From: Mycobacterium syngnathidarum
GTDB lineage: Bacteria > Actinomycetota > Actinomycetes > Mycobacteriales > Mycobacteriaceae
DNA: 64,000 bases
Reading direction: 5' to 3'
NCBI RefSeq assembly: GCF_001942625.1
Contig: NZ_MLCL01000089.1
Location: 372,001-436,000 of the forward strand
Numbering within the stretch: the stretch's first letter is position 1; each line of letters begins with the position of its first letter. The translations under genes were made by a program, and so were the position numbers. Below, one piece after another: positions 17,059 through 26,466 of the stretch. Under the pieces are notes generated by a model. The model did no database searches. It was not told where the DNA came from and was given only the letters and a program-made list of their open reading frames with translations.

Positions 17059-18206
17059 AGCCAAGCCCGCAACCGCTGCTCAACCCAGCACCAGTCGATC
17101 CGTTCCTGTTCGAGGCGAACTCGCTCCCCCAATGCGTCCTCAACCAGTTCGGTGTACAAGCCCTGCTCGTCAGGGGTCAGGCGTGTGAGTATCGACTTCG
17201 CGGGGCGATCCTCGGTCACCCAACGGTCCCGATGGGCCAGTAGGGTTTCCCGGTCCATCAACACCGAACGGGCGGCCGGCAGCCAGGCCCGCAGACGGTC
17301 GAGAATGGCGAAGCCGTGGGTGTCGATGTCACCCCAATACACGATGTAGGCGCCGGACAACCACGGCAGTCGCCCGACATCGTCGACGTCAAATCCCTTG
17401 CCCCAGATCACTACACCGTCGTCGGGAACCTCCAGGCTGAGGTAGCTGATCTCGTTCTCGACGATGAGTGCAACTCGTGGTCGAACATCGAGCCGGGCCA
17501 GTTCCTCAGCCCGCACCGCCAATTCGGTGAGCGGGGCCGGCAGACCCAGCGACCTGGCGGGCCGCAGCCGCACCAGACAGGGTTTGGACCGCAGACCGAG
17601 ACCAGCCAGGAACCCTGAAGCCGACGCTGAAACACCAAGCATCGCAGCTAAATCCGCTCGGCGCCTCTCGGCGAACTTGGTGTCCACCCCCGGGGCACTT
17701 ATCTCGCGCAGGTACCGCCGCGACTGCCGGTGAGTGTCGAGCCAATCGTAGGCGGCAATCAGTTGCGGCAGCTCGGGAGCCACTGCCAGCGCACGATGCG
17801 GGTTGGCCACGATCCACTCACGAACCCGCGGATGCCGGTCCGCGACCGCGAGCATCTCATCGAAACCGCGAACCACCGCCGTCACGCCGAGCAACCCCCA
17901 CACCTGGTCATACGAGGAGAGCACCGCACGGACGGGTACTCGGTTGCGGCCGATCTGTCTGCCGCCGACCGATTTCCATTCCAGTGTGTAGCGGGCGTCG
18001 TCGCGGCGCCCCGTGTCGACAGCCGTCACCCAATCCCGGGCGGCTGCGACGTCGTCGCCGATCTGCCCAGGCTTGGGCCCGCGCAGCGGCACCTCGATCG
18101 ACTGGAAGGGGACCCCATCGGCATACGCCCGCAACAACGAGCCGTCGTCCCACCGGCGCCTGACCTTCGCGGCAATGTCGCCGGGCGTGCTCCATCCCTT
18201 GCTCAC
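17055..18206 (-). CDS. jetD: Wadjet nuclease subunit JetD (DUF3322/DUF2220)
   Basis: 383 aa from a GTG overlapping the jetC stop by 4 bp. The N-terminal DUF3322 part (TPGDIAAKVRRRWDDG, GRNRVPVRAVLSS) is followed by the DUF2220 Toprim-like domain with ALIVENEISYL (catalytic Glu) and YWGDIDTHGFAIL (DxD). JetD (MksG/EptD) cuts plasmid DNA after the SMC complex has extruded a loop, which restricts small circular DNA. It is the last gene of the four-gene operon and ends convergent with the fic gene. Length is normal and all expected acidic residues are present. Confidence 0.93.
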   Translation of the reverse strand: MSKGWSTPGDIAAKVRRRWDDGSLLRAYADGVPFQSIEVPLRGPKPGQIGDDVAAARDWVTAVDTGRRDDARYTLEWKSVGGRQIGRNRVPVRAVLSSYDQVWGLLGVTAVVRGFDEMLAVADRHPRVREWIVANPHRALAVAPELPQLIAAYDWLDTHRQSRRYLREISAPGVDTKFAERRRADLAAMLGVSASASGFLAGLGLRSKPCLVRLRPARSLGLPAPLTELAVRAEELARLDVRPRVALIVENEISYLSLEVPDDGVVIWGKGFDVDDVGRLPWLSGAYIVYWGDIDTHGFAILDRLRAWLPAARSVLMDRETLLAHRDRWVTEDRPAKSILTRLTPDEQGLYTELVEDALGERVRLEQERIDWCWVEQRLRAWL

Positions 18207-21200
18207 CTAAGGGGCCTGTCCCGCCGGTTTCGGAACTCCTCAATGGTCATGGTTTGCAGGCGCGAGTACGTGCCGGTCGGGTTGTCCACGATGCCAATCG
18301 CTTTCACGTACGGCTCGATGATGTGCACCTTCTGCAGCGGCGTGACGATCAGCAGTTGTAGCCCGAGGGTCGCAAACAGATCCAGCGCGTACCGCGTCGA
18401 GGCGTCCGAGCCGCGCCCGAACGCCTCGTCGATGACGGCGAACCGGAAGTCACGTGATCGTTCGGCGCCCCATTCGAGACCGAACTGGTAGGCCAGCGAG
18501 GCCGCCAGAATTGTATAGGCAAGCTTCTCCTTCTGACCGCCGGACTTGCCGTCGGAATCACTGTAGTGCTCCCACTCGAGGCCCGTGTCGACGTCACGTT
18601 CGGAGGCCGAGAAGACGAACCAGTTGCGTACATCGGTGACCCTGCGGGTCCAGTGCTTGTCCGATTCGGCGTAGCCGTCGCGACCGCGGAAGCGTTCGAT
18701 GATCCGCTTCACGTCGAGGAATCGTTGCTCGGAGTATTGGTCGCCGTCGACGGCCAAGGTGTCGTTGGTCAGGTTGCGCAGATCGGAACGGAACTGCGCG
18801 ACATCCTGATTGGTGGTGGGCTCCTTCTCCAGTTTGATGAAGCGGCCCGGGTTGTAGGGCACCGCGCCAAGGGCCTCGTTGATGCGGTCGACGCGCTCGT
18901 CGATGGCCGACGCCTGCCGGCCCAGCCAGTTGTTGAACCCGGCGAGCTCCTGGATCGCGTTCTTGTTGAGCTGCTCCTTGAATTCGCTCTCGAACCGTGG
19001 GAGATCGTCGGTGGCCACCCGTTCCTGGAACGCCAGGAAGTCACCACGCGCGTCGACACTGGCATCCATATCGGCTCGCAACTCGGGCCAGCGGCTCAAC
19101 ACCGCCGCCATGTGCTGGCCCAGGTTCAGCCCGTAGCCGTTGAGTTGGCCGGAAAGCCGCTCGATGCGCCGGTGCAGGTCATCCGACAGCGTCGACTCGG
19201 TGTCGGCACAGTCCGCCGCGCGTCGGGGCCGGTTTTGGCCGAGGCGCTCCTCCAGGGCCGGGTACGACGCGCGTGCCAGTTCCAGCCGCTCCTGCACCTG
19301 CCCGGCGACGAACGCGTCGTCTCGGTTGCGCTCCTCCTTGGCCCGGTTGAGGGCCGATTGCGTGGTGGCCAGCGTGCCGGTGAGCTTCTTGATCAGCTCC
19401 GTGACAGCGTCAGTTTCCTCGGCATTACCTTCCAGCGCACGGGTGATCTCCTCCAACCGCGACGAGCCGGCCTGCAACCGGATCCGTTCGGCATCATGGC
19501 CTTTCGCGCGCGATACGGCCTCGTCGACGTCTAGATCGATCCACGCGCGAAATCCCTCGACGCGCAGGAACGCATCCAGTCTGCTCTGCAGCACGTCCCG
19601 CTGATTGCCGAGCCTCTCCGCTTCGGCGTTGGCCTGTTGCCGCTCGCGCTCCAGCTCGCCGAGCTCGGCACGCATCGCGTCGATCTTGCGTTCATTGACC
19701 CAGCCCAGTACCCATCGTTTGGGGTCGTCGACTCGGTGCCGGTCGTCTTTCTCGTGCCGGTCGCCCGAGCGCACCTGCCCTTCCCGGGTGACTGCACGCC
19801 GTTCACTACGAAACTCGGCAAGGGTTTCCGCACAACGGAAGTCGGCCCGCTTCGTCAGCTCGTTGCGAAGGTACTCGTCGAATTGGCCTTCCCGGATCTC
19901 GATACAGTCGGCCAGCAATAGCCCATCGTGCGCCGGCGGCTGCAACCGAACCCGATGCGAGGGCACCCGTTCGTAGACCAGCTTGGCGCCGCGGCCCGCC
20001 ACGGTGAGCCGGCGACCGTTGACCCACGCGGTCACCGCGTCGTAATGGCGCTGCGGCACCAACAGTGACAAGGCGAACCCCCGCAGCACGCGTTCCGCGG
20101 CACCCCGCCAGTCGGCGTGCTCCTCGTAGACATCAAGCAGCTCACCGGCATACGGCAAGTCTTCGGGCGTCAACCCCAGGGCCGCGCACAGTTCGGCGCG
20201 CACCACGACCTGCTCATGCGGCAGGTTGTCGGTGCGTTGTTCCAGGCTCGCGATCTCCTCGGTGAGGACGTCGCATTTACGCTGACATTCCCGCTCCCGC
20301 CCGAGCGCATCGACGGTCGCGGTATCGATGTCGCGTTTCTCGGCGGCCAGCCGGGGCCGCGCGGTGGCGACCAGCGCGGCCAGATTGGTGAACGCGTCCC
20401 CGTCGGTGACGGGTTCCAGCCCGGAGCCCGCCACCGCGGCATCGAACAATGTCCTTGCCTGCCGCCGTGCTTCGGCCTGAGCGCGAGCGTCGGCCGCCAG
20501 CCGCTCCAACTCACCGATGCGGTCTCCGCCCGCTTTGGCGCGCTCCTCGATCAGGGAGTCGCGTTCGTGGCTGAGCCTGTGCTGGTCGGATTCAGCGGTG
20601 TCCAACTGGGCCAGCAGCGCCGCGCCGTCGGCCTCGAGCTGTGTGATCTCGTCGGTGAACAACGCCGAGCGGAGTTCTGCGATGAACAGCCGGACCGCCG
20701 ACCGCTCGAGTTCCAAACCCCCACGTTCGGTGAGCGCGGCGTCGTACTTGCCCGCGGTGTCCACGATGGGCTGCAGGGCTTCGAGTTGCTCGCGGGCCCG
20801 TTTGACGGCGTCGTGCGCCTTGGTCAGGTCGTCAAAGTGGCCGATGATGTCGCGCACCCGATCGGTCGAATCGCTCGGTTCGAGCATGTGATCGCGCACG
20901 AAATCATTCAGGTTTCCAACGGATTTCATCGACACGGTCTGATGGAACAGCTCGAGGGCCTGTTCCGATCGGATGCCGAGCAACCGGCGCAGCGAAGTAG
21001 CGTACTTGGGGAACTCGTCGAAAATGTCGGCTCCGCCGGTCCGCAGCCGCTTGCGCAGTTCGCGGAGGTCGGTGCCGAAATCGGCGAAATCCGTCGCGAT
21101 CGAGAGCTCTTTGCCGGCGGTGAGAAAAAACCGGTAGGGCTGCCCGGTGCTTTCGCGCTGCTGGAACACCTGGGCCAGGGTGACCGTCTCGTCATGGCCG

Positions 21201-21586
21201 TGGTTGCGAAAGACTCCGAGGATCACCGAATAGGAGCGCTTGTTCTCCCGCAGGCCTTTCGGTCGGGACTTGCCCGTGGACTCGTTGCGCTCGGACTTGT
21301 AGTGACCTTCGACGTAGGAGCGCAGGGTGCGTTCCTTGGCGTCGGCGCCGGCTGCTTTGTTGTAGGCCGCCTTGTGCGAGGGCACCAGCAGGGTGGTGAG
21401 CGCGTCGACGATCGTGGACTTGCCCGACCCGATGTCGCCGGTCAACAGCGCGGTGTCGGTGCCGGGCGTGAACCTCCAGGCGTGGTCGTCGAAGGTGCCC
21501 CAGTTGTAGACCTCGGCGTACTGCAGCCGGTAGCCGGCGCGGTGACTGTCGTCGAGCTCTGCTGTGCTGAACGGGGTTTCACTCAT
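18203..21586 (-). CDS. jetC: Wadjet SMC-like ATPase JetC
   Basis: 1127 aa from the ATG at 21586 (MSETPF), which overlaps the jetB end by 8 bp. Walker A GDIGSGKST is at residues 50-58. Long charged coiled coils flank a central region (about 490-620) likely holding the hinge and elbow. The ABC signature SGGQKEKLAY is near residue 1016 and Walker B FRFAVIDEAFGRG near 1048. MksB/JetC drives ATP-dependent loop extrusion of circular plasmid DNA. Partners JetA (kleisin), JetB (KITE) and JetD (nuclease) are all next to it and coupled by overlaps. Confidence 0.95.
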   Translation of the reverse strand: MSETPFSTAELDDSHRAGYRLQYAEVYNWGTFDDHAWRFTPGTDTALLTGDIGSGKSTIVDALTTLLVPSHKAAYNKAAGADAKERTLRSYVEGHYKSERNESTGKSRPKGLRENKRSYSVILGVFRNHGHDETVTLAQVFQQRESTGQPYRFFLTAGKELSIATDFADFGTDLRELRKRLRTGGADIFDEFPKYATSLRRLLGIRSEQALELFHQTVSMKSVGNLNDFVRDHMLEPSDSTDRVRDIIGHFDDLTKAHDAVKRAREQLEALQPIVDTAGKYDAALTERGGLELERSAVRLFIAELRSALFTDEITQLEADGAALLAQLDTAESDQHRLSHERDSLIEERAKAGGDRIGELERLAADARAQAEARRQARTLFDAAVAGSGLEPVTDGDAFTNLAALVATARPRLAAEKRDIDTATVDALGRERECQRKCDVLTEEIASLEQRTDNLPHEQVVVRAELCAALGLTPEDLPYAGELLDVYEEHADWRGAAERVLRGFALSLLVPQRHYDAVTAWVNGRRLTVAGRGAKLVYERVPSHRVRLQPPAHDGLLLADCIEIREGQFDEYLRNELTKRADFRCAETLAEFRSERRAVTREGQVRSGDRHEKDDRHRVDDPKRWVLGWVNERKIDAMRAELGELERERQQANAEAERLGNQRDVLQSRLDAFLRVEGFRAWIDLDVDEAVSRAKGHDAERIRLQAGSSRLEEITRALEGNAEETDAVTELIKKLTGTLATTQSALNRAKEERNRDDAFVAGQVQERLELARASYPALEERLGQNRPRRAADCADTESTLSDDLHRRIERLSGQLNGYGLNLGQHMAAVLSRWPELRADMDASVDARGDFLAFQERVATDDLPRFESEFKEQLNKNAIQELAGFNNWLGRQASAIDERVDRINEALGAVPYNPGRFIKLEKEPTTNQDVAQFRSDLRNLTNDTLAVDGDQYSEQRFLDVKRIIERFRGRDGYAESDKHWTRRVTDVRNWFVFSASERDVDTGLEWEHYSDSDGKSGGQKEKLAYTILAASLAYQFGLEWGAERSRDFRFAVIDEAFGRGSDASTRYALDLFATLGLQLLIVTPLQKVHIIEPYVKAIGIVDNPTGTYSRLQTMTIEEFRNRRDRPLR

Positions 21587-22157
21587 CGTCGGCCCCCGCC
21601 CCGGCGTACTCGCGGAGCTTGGCCGCAAAGTCGGACAGGGTCTGGGCGTCGACGTACGCCTTGAGGATGCGCCGCACCTCCCAATGGTCGCGCTGCCCGC
21701 GCAATGGGCGCAGGAAGCCGAGCTCGGCCGCCTTCTTGATGGTGGTCTCCGCCTGGTCGACGACGCGCGCGTCGTTGGTCGACTCGGCCTGGAAGAGGCG
21801 GAGCAGCTCGACGATCTGCTCGGTGCTCAACACCAATCGACCCTCGCCACCGCTGGTCTCGAACTCTACGAGCCGCTTGCGCAGCAGCACCAGCAGCAGG
21901 CTCACGTTGTAGGTCAGGGCCCGCCTGCGCACCAGGCGCGGCAGCGCCTCCTCACCTTCCTCCTCTGGTCGTGAGCGGAGGTAGGCATAACCCTCGGCGT
22001 CGTCGACCACCACGTCGACGCCGATGGTGGCGAAGTGGTCACGGACCCCGGCGCCCGCCCGCTCCAGAGTCAGCCAGCTGTCCTCGTCGGAGGCGCGGTA
22101 GACGACGCCCTGCATCAGCCTGATGATGGCTGCGGCAACGGCACGCTCGCTACTCAT
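21579..22157 (-). CDS. jetB: Wadjet KITE subunit JetB (DUF4194)
   Basis: 192 aa, ATG at 22157 inside an ATGA overlap with jetA. DUF4194 features seen: VIRLMQGVVYRASDEDSWLTLERAG-like opening, LTYNVSLLLVLLRKRLVEFE, and the C-terminal WEVRRILKAYVDAQTLSDFAAKLREYA. KITE proteins bridge the kleisin JetA and the SMC heads and bind DNA. The order A-B-C-D and the overlaps show one transcript. Confidence 0.92.
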   Translation of the reverse strand: MSSERAVAAAIIRLMQGVVYRASDEDSWLTLERAGAGVRDHFATIGVDVVVDDAEGYAYLRSRPEEEGEEALPRLVRRRALTYNVSLLLVLLRKRLVEFETSGGEGRLVLSTEQIVELLRLFQAESTNDARVVDQAETTIKKAAELGFLRPLRGQRDHWEVRRILKAYVDAQTLSDFAAKLREYAGAGADDE

Positions 22158-23578
22158 AGGCGCCGCACCGTGACCTTCGGTAGCCGCGCCCGCTTGGTCA
22201 CAGCCGGGTCGGCGGGGTCGGGGTAGTCCAGAACGGTCTCGTCGGTGTCATCCATGTCGATGGTCACGTCCTCGTCGTTGAGCGCGAGGTAGCCGACGAT
22301 CTCTGCCGCACCCTGCTCGATGGGATGCACCGCGATCACATCGGACAACAGTGCCGATGAGTTCTCCGGCAGGACGGCGCGGATGGTCTCGGCCAGCCGG
22401 GCCTGGTCGATGTAGGTCTGCGTGAACAGCAGGCCCGCGTCGACCTCCTCGGCACCGTCGGCGATGTGGCTTTCGACCGCGACCGCCACCGGCGGCTGGT
22501 ACAACGGGCGCTCGAACGGCAGCGCGATGCCGACGCCCGGTTCGTCGACCTCGAGCCCGAGCGACGGCGGGTTGTCGCGGACGTCGAGGGCCGCGGCCTC
22601 CACCGCCCGGACCAGGTCCAGGACACGGCGGTTCTCCAGCCAGATCTGGTCGTCGAGGAAGCGGCGCAGTTGTTCGGAGATCTGCCGGACGGTGCGTTGC
22701 GCCCGGTCGGCGGCTTCGGACCAGTCGTGGTGAATTCCCCGGATGCGCTGATCGGGCTCGATGGTGTCGAGGGCCGATACCTTGGCAAGTAACTCGGCGA
22801 GCTCGGTCTGACGGTGCTCTGAGAGCAAGAAGTCGTAAAACGCCTGGAAGCTGCGGCCCTGGTCGGAACCCGCGATCTCCGAGCGGCTGCCGACCAGTTC
22901 GGTGAGCAGCTCCCCCTTGGAACCTTCCCAGGCAGCGATCTTTTCGCGCGCGGCGCGGTCCAGCAGCCGGAAGTTCTCTTCGACCTCACGAAAATCCGAC
23001 AGCAGTTCCCGCGCGGTCGTCGACAGCTGTTGATAGCGGTCGCGCACCGCGGTCGCATCCAGCACGGGTACGTCACCGGCCGCGACAGCGGCGATCTCGG
23101 CGTCGAGTTCGTCTCGGCGACGGTGCAATTCGGCCAAACGGACTTCGGGCTGCACCTCGGTGCCGTGCACGATCTGGCGCAGTAGTTCGACCACGGTGTG
23201 TAGCCGGGATTCGGTGCCGACGAAAGATCTGCCCTGCAGGCTGAGGACCCAGGCGTAGGCCTTCTCGAACGCGGGTGTCACCTCGTAATGGACTTCGTCG
23301 TCGCCGGGTGGGTAGAACCGGCGGAGGTAACCGGCGTCGGTGGCCGCCCAGTCCTCCAGATAGGCCCGCGGTTCCTTCGGGTACCGGACGTCATCGGTGT
23401 TCAACGCGTAGAGGTGGTCGTCGAGGGCGTCGGCGACCGTGCTGGCCGAGCACGCACCACGGTTGCCTTCGACGAAGAACTGCCCGAGGAACGACAGGAT
23501 CAACGTGGCGTTACCGGCGCGCAGCAGTCGCCACGCCGGGTGCCGCTCCCGGAGCGTGGTGATCGCGTCGTAGTCCAC
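22154..23578 (-). CDS. jetA: Wadjet kleisin subunit JetA (DUF3375)
   Basis: 474 aa, GTG start at 23578. DUF3375 hallmarks: LRERHPAWRLLRAGNATLILSFLGQFF at the N-terminus, AYLEDWAATDAGYLRRFY, coiled-coil middle, and the C-terminal LPENSSALLSDVIAVHPIEQGAAEIVGYLAL. JetA is the kleisin that closes the SMC ring. It is first in the operon, and a 60-bp gap separates it from the MazF-like gene on the same strand, so the toxin-antitoxin pair could share its transcript. Confidence 0.93.
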   Translation of the reverse strand: MDYDAITTLRERHPAWRLLRAGNATLILSFLGQFFVEGNRGACSASTVADALDDHLYALNTDDVRYPKEPRAYLEDWAATDAGYLRRFYPPGDDEVHYEVTPAFEKAYAWVLSLQGRSFVGTESRLHTVVELLRQIVHGTEVQPEVRLAELHRRRDELDAEIAAVAAGDVPVLDATAVRDRYQQLSTTARELLSDFREVEENFRLLDRAAREKIAAWEGSKGELLTELVGSRSEIAGSDQGRSFQAFYDFLLSEHRQTELAELLAKVSALDTIEPDQRIRGIHHDWSEAADRAQRTVRQISEQLRRFLDDQIWLENRRVLDLVRAVEAAALDVRDNPPSLGLEVDEPGVGIALPFERPLYQPPVAVAVESHIADGAEEVDAGLLFTQTYIDQARLAETIRAVLPENSSALLSDVIAVHPIEQGAAEIVGYLALNDEDVTIDMDDTDETVLDYPDPADPAVTKRARLPKVTVRRL

Positions 23579-23638
23579 GGCCTAAGCGTAGGCAAGTGCT
23601 CCGACAGGACCATGGCAGACACTGAGCGGGTATTTGAT

Positions 23639-23950
23639 TCAGGGAAGAGCAATCCGCAACGCTTGGCTGACTTCGTGCATGGTCTGTGCCGATAAGGCGC
23701 CGAGCAACTCCGTGAGCTCGTCCTGGTAGAGCTGCACAATGTCGTCCACCAGGACGTACCCGACAAGAGGGTCCGCCACAGTCAGCTGCACGACTGTCGG
23801 TAGATGCGCATTTCGGCTTGTCGTGGTGATTCGGGCGGCCAGCACCGTCTCAAGGTTCCTGTTACGGGAGTTGTTGCTGAGGATCACCCACGGTTTCGGA
23901 CCGTGTCCCAAATCGACCCGGTACACCTGACAGCGCGTCGCGCTATTCAA
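23639..23950 (-). CDS. MazF/PemK-type toxin
   Basis: 103 aa from a TTG start overlapping the antitoxin stop by 4 bp (TTGA). The SH3-like PemK fold is recognisable: CQVYRVDLGHGPKPWVILSNNSRN, TVLAARITTTSRNAHLPTVVQL, YVLVDDIVQLYQDEL. MazF toxins cut single-stranded mRNA or tRNA at short sequences. The usual G-x-E-x-x-K/RPvlVi pattern reads GHGPKPWVIL. Length is normal. It lies directly upstream of the Wadjet operon. Confidence 0.85.
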   Translation of the reverse strand: MNSATRCQVYRVDLGHGPKPWVILSNNSRNRNLETVLAARITTTSRNAHLPTVVQLTVADPLVGYVLVDDIVQLYQDELTELLGALSAQTMHEVSQALRIALP

Positions 23951-24246
23951 CGACCGGCCTCCGACCGCCGCACATACCGGGCGCGCGCCGCCCGACGTTC
24001 AGCAGCGTCGCCATTGAACTCTTCCGCAAACTGCGCATATCCGGCGTCGAGGACATGTTCACGCATAGCTTCGGCCCCAGCCTTCAGCAAGGCACGGAGT
24101 GCACCAGCCTCGGACTTGACGTCGCTTTCACCGCGCTGGCTTGCCCACTGACGCAACACCTCGAACGAGGTCGAACCTTCGGTGAGGTAGGGCTCGATCA
24201 CAGCCTCGTCAGTGTCTTTCAGAATGAGACTCACTCGCTTACCCAT
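23947..24246 (-). CDS. MazE-like antitoxin
   Basis: 99 aa from the ATG at 24246; an ATG at 24255 would add three residues. The start MGKRVSLILKDTDEAVIEPYLTEG resembles mycobacterial MazE-type antitoxins with an RHH-like N-terminus. The C-terminal part is helical, charged and alanine/arginine-rich (AERRAARARYVRRSEAGR), a likely MazF-wrapping tail. It overlaps mazF by 4 bp. Confidence 0.75.
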   Translation of the reverse strand: MGKRVSLILKDTDEAVIEPYLTEGSTSFEVLRQWASQRGESDVKSEAGALRALLKAGAEAMREHVLDAGYAQFAEEFNGDAAERRAARARYVRRSEAGR

Positions 24247-24395
24247 GCCACACATTTTACACCCAAAACGAGTGCATCATCCGGCGCACAAAATGGGCCG
24301 CCAGCGCGTCGACGACGACCACCTGGTGTTCACACCGTTTGTCACCCATGTCGCGGACGCTACTCACGGGCTCTGGCATACACCGTCCGCGCCGT

Positions 24396-26150
24396 TCACA
24401 GCTGCGCGATCTGCCCCCGAAGGTCGTCGCGCCGTCGGATGATCTGTTCGCGACGCTCAGCGGTCAGAAAGTCGGGTGAGCCGAGTTCCACGTCGAGGTG
24501 GTGGCCCGGGAAGCCGGCGGCCCGCAGCATGACCTCGGCACGCTGCGACGGACTGCTCTTGATATCGAAATGCCTTGTGATGTCGGCAGATCGAAGGCGA
24601 AGGGGCCCCGCAACCAGTTCGCATTGGCCGTTCGCCTTGCCCGCGATCCACACCACGGCGGCGGCCGCCGTGTCCGCACGCGCCTTGCGCCTGAACACTT
24701 CAGGGCCCTCGGAGGCGACGCGTGCGAGCACCCGCCGAGCGACGGTGCGGTATTCGACGTCGAGCAGTGCGTCACAGCAGCTGTCCGCCAGTTCCAGCAC
24801 CTCGGCCACCCGCGGTGTCACGTCATCGGGAATACCTGACCAGTCGAATGGCTCGTCGGGCAACGGCACGGTGTTCAGCTGGTCCAGCTGCCCCTCACCG
24901 CCCGCCTGCCGAGCCAAGGACTCCAACTCCATCTCCTGGTACCAGTACGGCTCGAGCTCTCCGAGCGCGTCGAGCAATGCCGCGGGTCCCTGTGGTCGCG
25001 GTGAGCGGATCACATTCTGGTATTCCGGTGCGTAGTAATCGATCGCGGCCAGCGTCTGATCGGTCAGGTCAGCGCGTACGCCAGATTCGTTGTGCGCAAA
25101 GCGCACAAAGGCCCGCAACAGCTCCGGCGCCTCGGCCAGATATTCGGCGGGGGCGACGACCTTGCGAGGCAACCAGTCCATGAACAGTATCTCGACCTGC
25201 ACACCGCTCCACCGCAGCGGATCGCCTGGACCATAGTCCGTGCCGTACCAGAGCAACGACTCGAGCAGGTCGCGACGATCGGCGTGGTCAAGCGGACGCC
25301 CCCACTGCGAGGCGAAGAACCGATCCGCCAGCTGACCGAGCTTCTTCGAATCCCATTCGGGCCGTTGATAGCCGGATCCACCTCCGGGCAAACCTCGGGT
25401 GACCCATTCGATCAGCGGACGACAGGCAGGCCAGGAGTCGGTTTCGATCGGCGGGAAGGTGATGGCGCCCACCGCGATCGCCTCCTCGACCCACGCCCGC
25501 GCGTCAGCCAGGCTGAGGTCCTCCCAGACCACGTCGGGCTCGTCCGCGATGTGCTGATACTGGTCGACGATGTCGGCGATCGGTTCAGACACCACGAAGG
25601 CGTCCTTGACCAGTTGGCCGAGATTGTGGTCAACGTAGACGACGAGGGTGATCTCGTGGTCGCCTGCCAGGTGCACCCCGATGATGATGTTGTCTCCGTC
25701 GCCGAGGACATGGGCCATCCGCACCGCCCGGTAGGCCGAAGACTCCGCCAGCCGGGTGAGCCATCGCGGACCGGTGTCGGGCCGGGTGGCCAGTTCACGC
25801 CGGATACGGGCATGCAGGAGGTCGTCGTCGTTGGCCAGCTCGGCGAGCACGGTCAGCAGTGCGGTGGTTTCCGGGGTTGGGACGTCGATGAACATCGCGG
25901 TGAGTTCTTCGCGGGTCGGTCGATCCGGTGCCTGCTCCGATCGGGCGAACGGGTGGTCCCTGCCCCGCGGGTCGATGGCGGTCAGCAAGGTACTGGCGAA
26001 ACTGAGCAGGTGCAAGGGATCGGGATCGACCAGGGCCGTTCGTATCTGCGCGAACAGGTCCGGCTCGGCCGGCTCGTGGTTCATCGACCGGACGTTTCTA
26101 CGAGCCTGACGATGCTTGGCTGCGCGGCGTTCGCGGTTCGATTTCGACAT
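24396..26150 (-). CDS. Conserved-looking protein of unknown function, 584 aa
   Basis: Start at the ATG at 26150, giving a basic N-terminus (MSKSNRERRAAKHRQARRN); an ATG at 26171 would add seven residues. No signal peptide or membrane helix. The middle (TREELTAMFIDVPTPETTALLTVLAELANDDDLLHARI, GDHEITLVVYVDHNLGQLVKDAF) looks like a soluble alpha/beta protein. The C-terminal third has a helical region with CCDALLDVEYRTVARRVLARVASE and a PLRLRSADITRHFDIK segment. The basic tag resembles that of several actinobacterial proteins of unknown role. I do not recognise a family. Codon use and GC match the host, so it is unlikely to be a recent arrival. Confidence 0.75.
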   Translation of the reverse strand: MSKSNRERRAAKHRQARRNVRSMNHEPAEPDLFAQIRTALVDPDPLHLLSFASTLLTAIDPRGRDHPFARSEQAPDRPTREELTAMFIDVPTPETTALLTVLAELANDDDLLHARIRRELATRPDTGPRWLTRLAESSAYRAVRMAHVLGDGDNIIIGVHLAGDHEITLVVYVDHNLGQLVKDAFVVSEPIADIVDQYQHIADEPDVVWEDLSLADARAWVEEAIAVGAITFPPIETDSWPACRPLIEWVTRGLPGGGSGYQRPEWDSKKLGQLADRFFASQWGRPLDHADRRDLLESLLWYGTDYGPGDPLRWSGVQVEILFMDWLPRKVVAPAEYLAEAPELLRAFVRFAHNESGVRADLTDQTLAAIDYYAPEYQNVIRSPRPQGPAALLDALGELEPYWYQEMELESLARQAGGEGQLDQLNTVPLPDEPFDWSGIPDDVTPRVAEVLELADSCCDALLDVEYRTVARRVLARVASEGPEVFRRKARADTAAAAVVWIAGKANGQCELVAGPLRLRSADITRHFDIKSSPSQRAEVMLRAAGFPGHHLDVELGSPDFLTAERREQIIRRRDDLRGQIAQL

Positions 26151-26466
26151 AGGCTGAGGGTACGTCGCCATCACGCGAAGATTGCGGCGCGAGACCGCTT
26201 CGCGAAGCGGTGGGTGGAATTCGGCGGCGGCCAGGCCGGCGAGAAGATCCATCGATCCGACCTTCAACGCGGCGGTGCCCAGGGACACGCTGCCACCACA
26301 TGAGTCAGCGTTTCCGACATGTCCAAGTCTCGGTTTTCGACACAGAAGGGACGCTTGAAGCACCTCAGCCTCGCCAACCACAGCCCATCCGGGAAAGCTT
26401 GTCAGCCCTCCCCTTCATACTGTCCGGCTCGCTGGAGATTCCACGTCGAGCGAGAGGACACTCCCG
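26151..26466. promoter_or_regulatory. Divergent intergenic region with an 18-bp perfect palindrome
   Basis: 316 bp between two divergent genes. ACCGCTTCGCGAAGCGGT at 26194-26211 is a perfect palindrome 44 bp upstream of the 584-aa gene start (23 bp from the alternative ATG). It is long enough for a dimeric repressor site. The rest has open frames in both directions but none with gene character. Confidence 0.4.

Noticed and set aside
20117..21664. 515-aa + strand frame across jetC
   Set aside because: Shadow; jetC has Walker A, signature and Walker B on the other strand.
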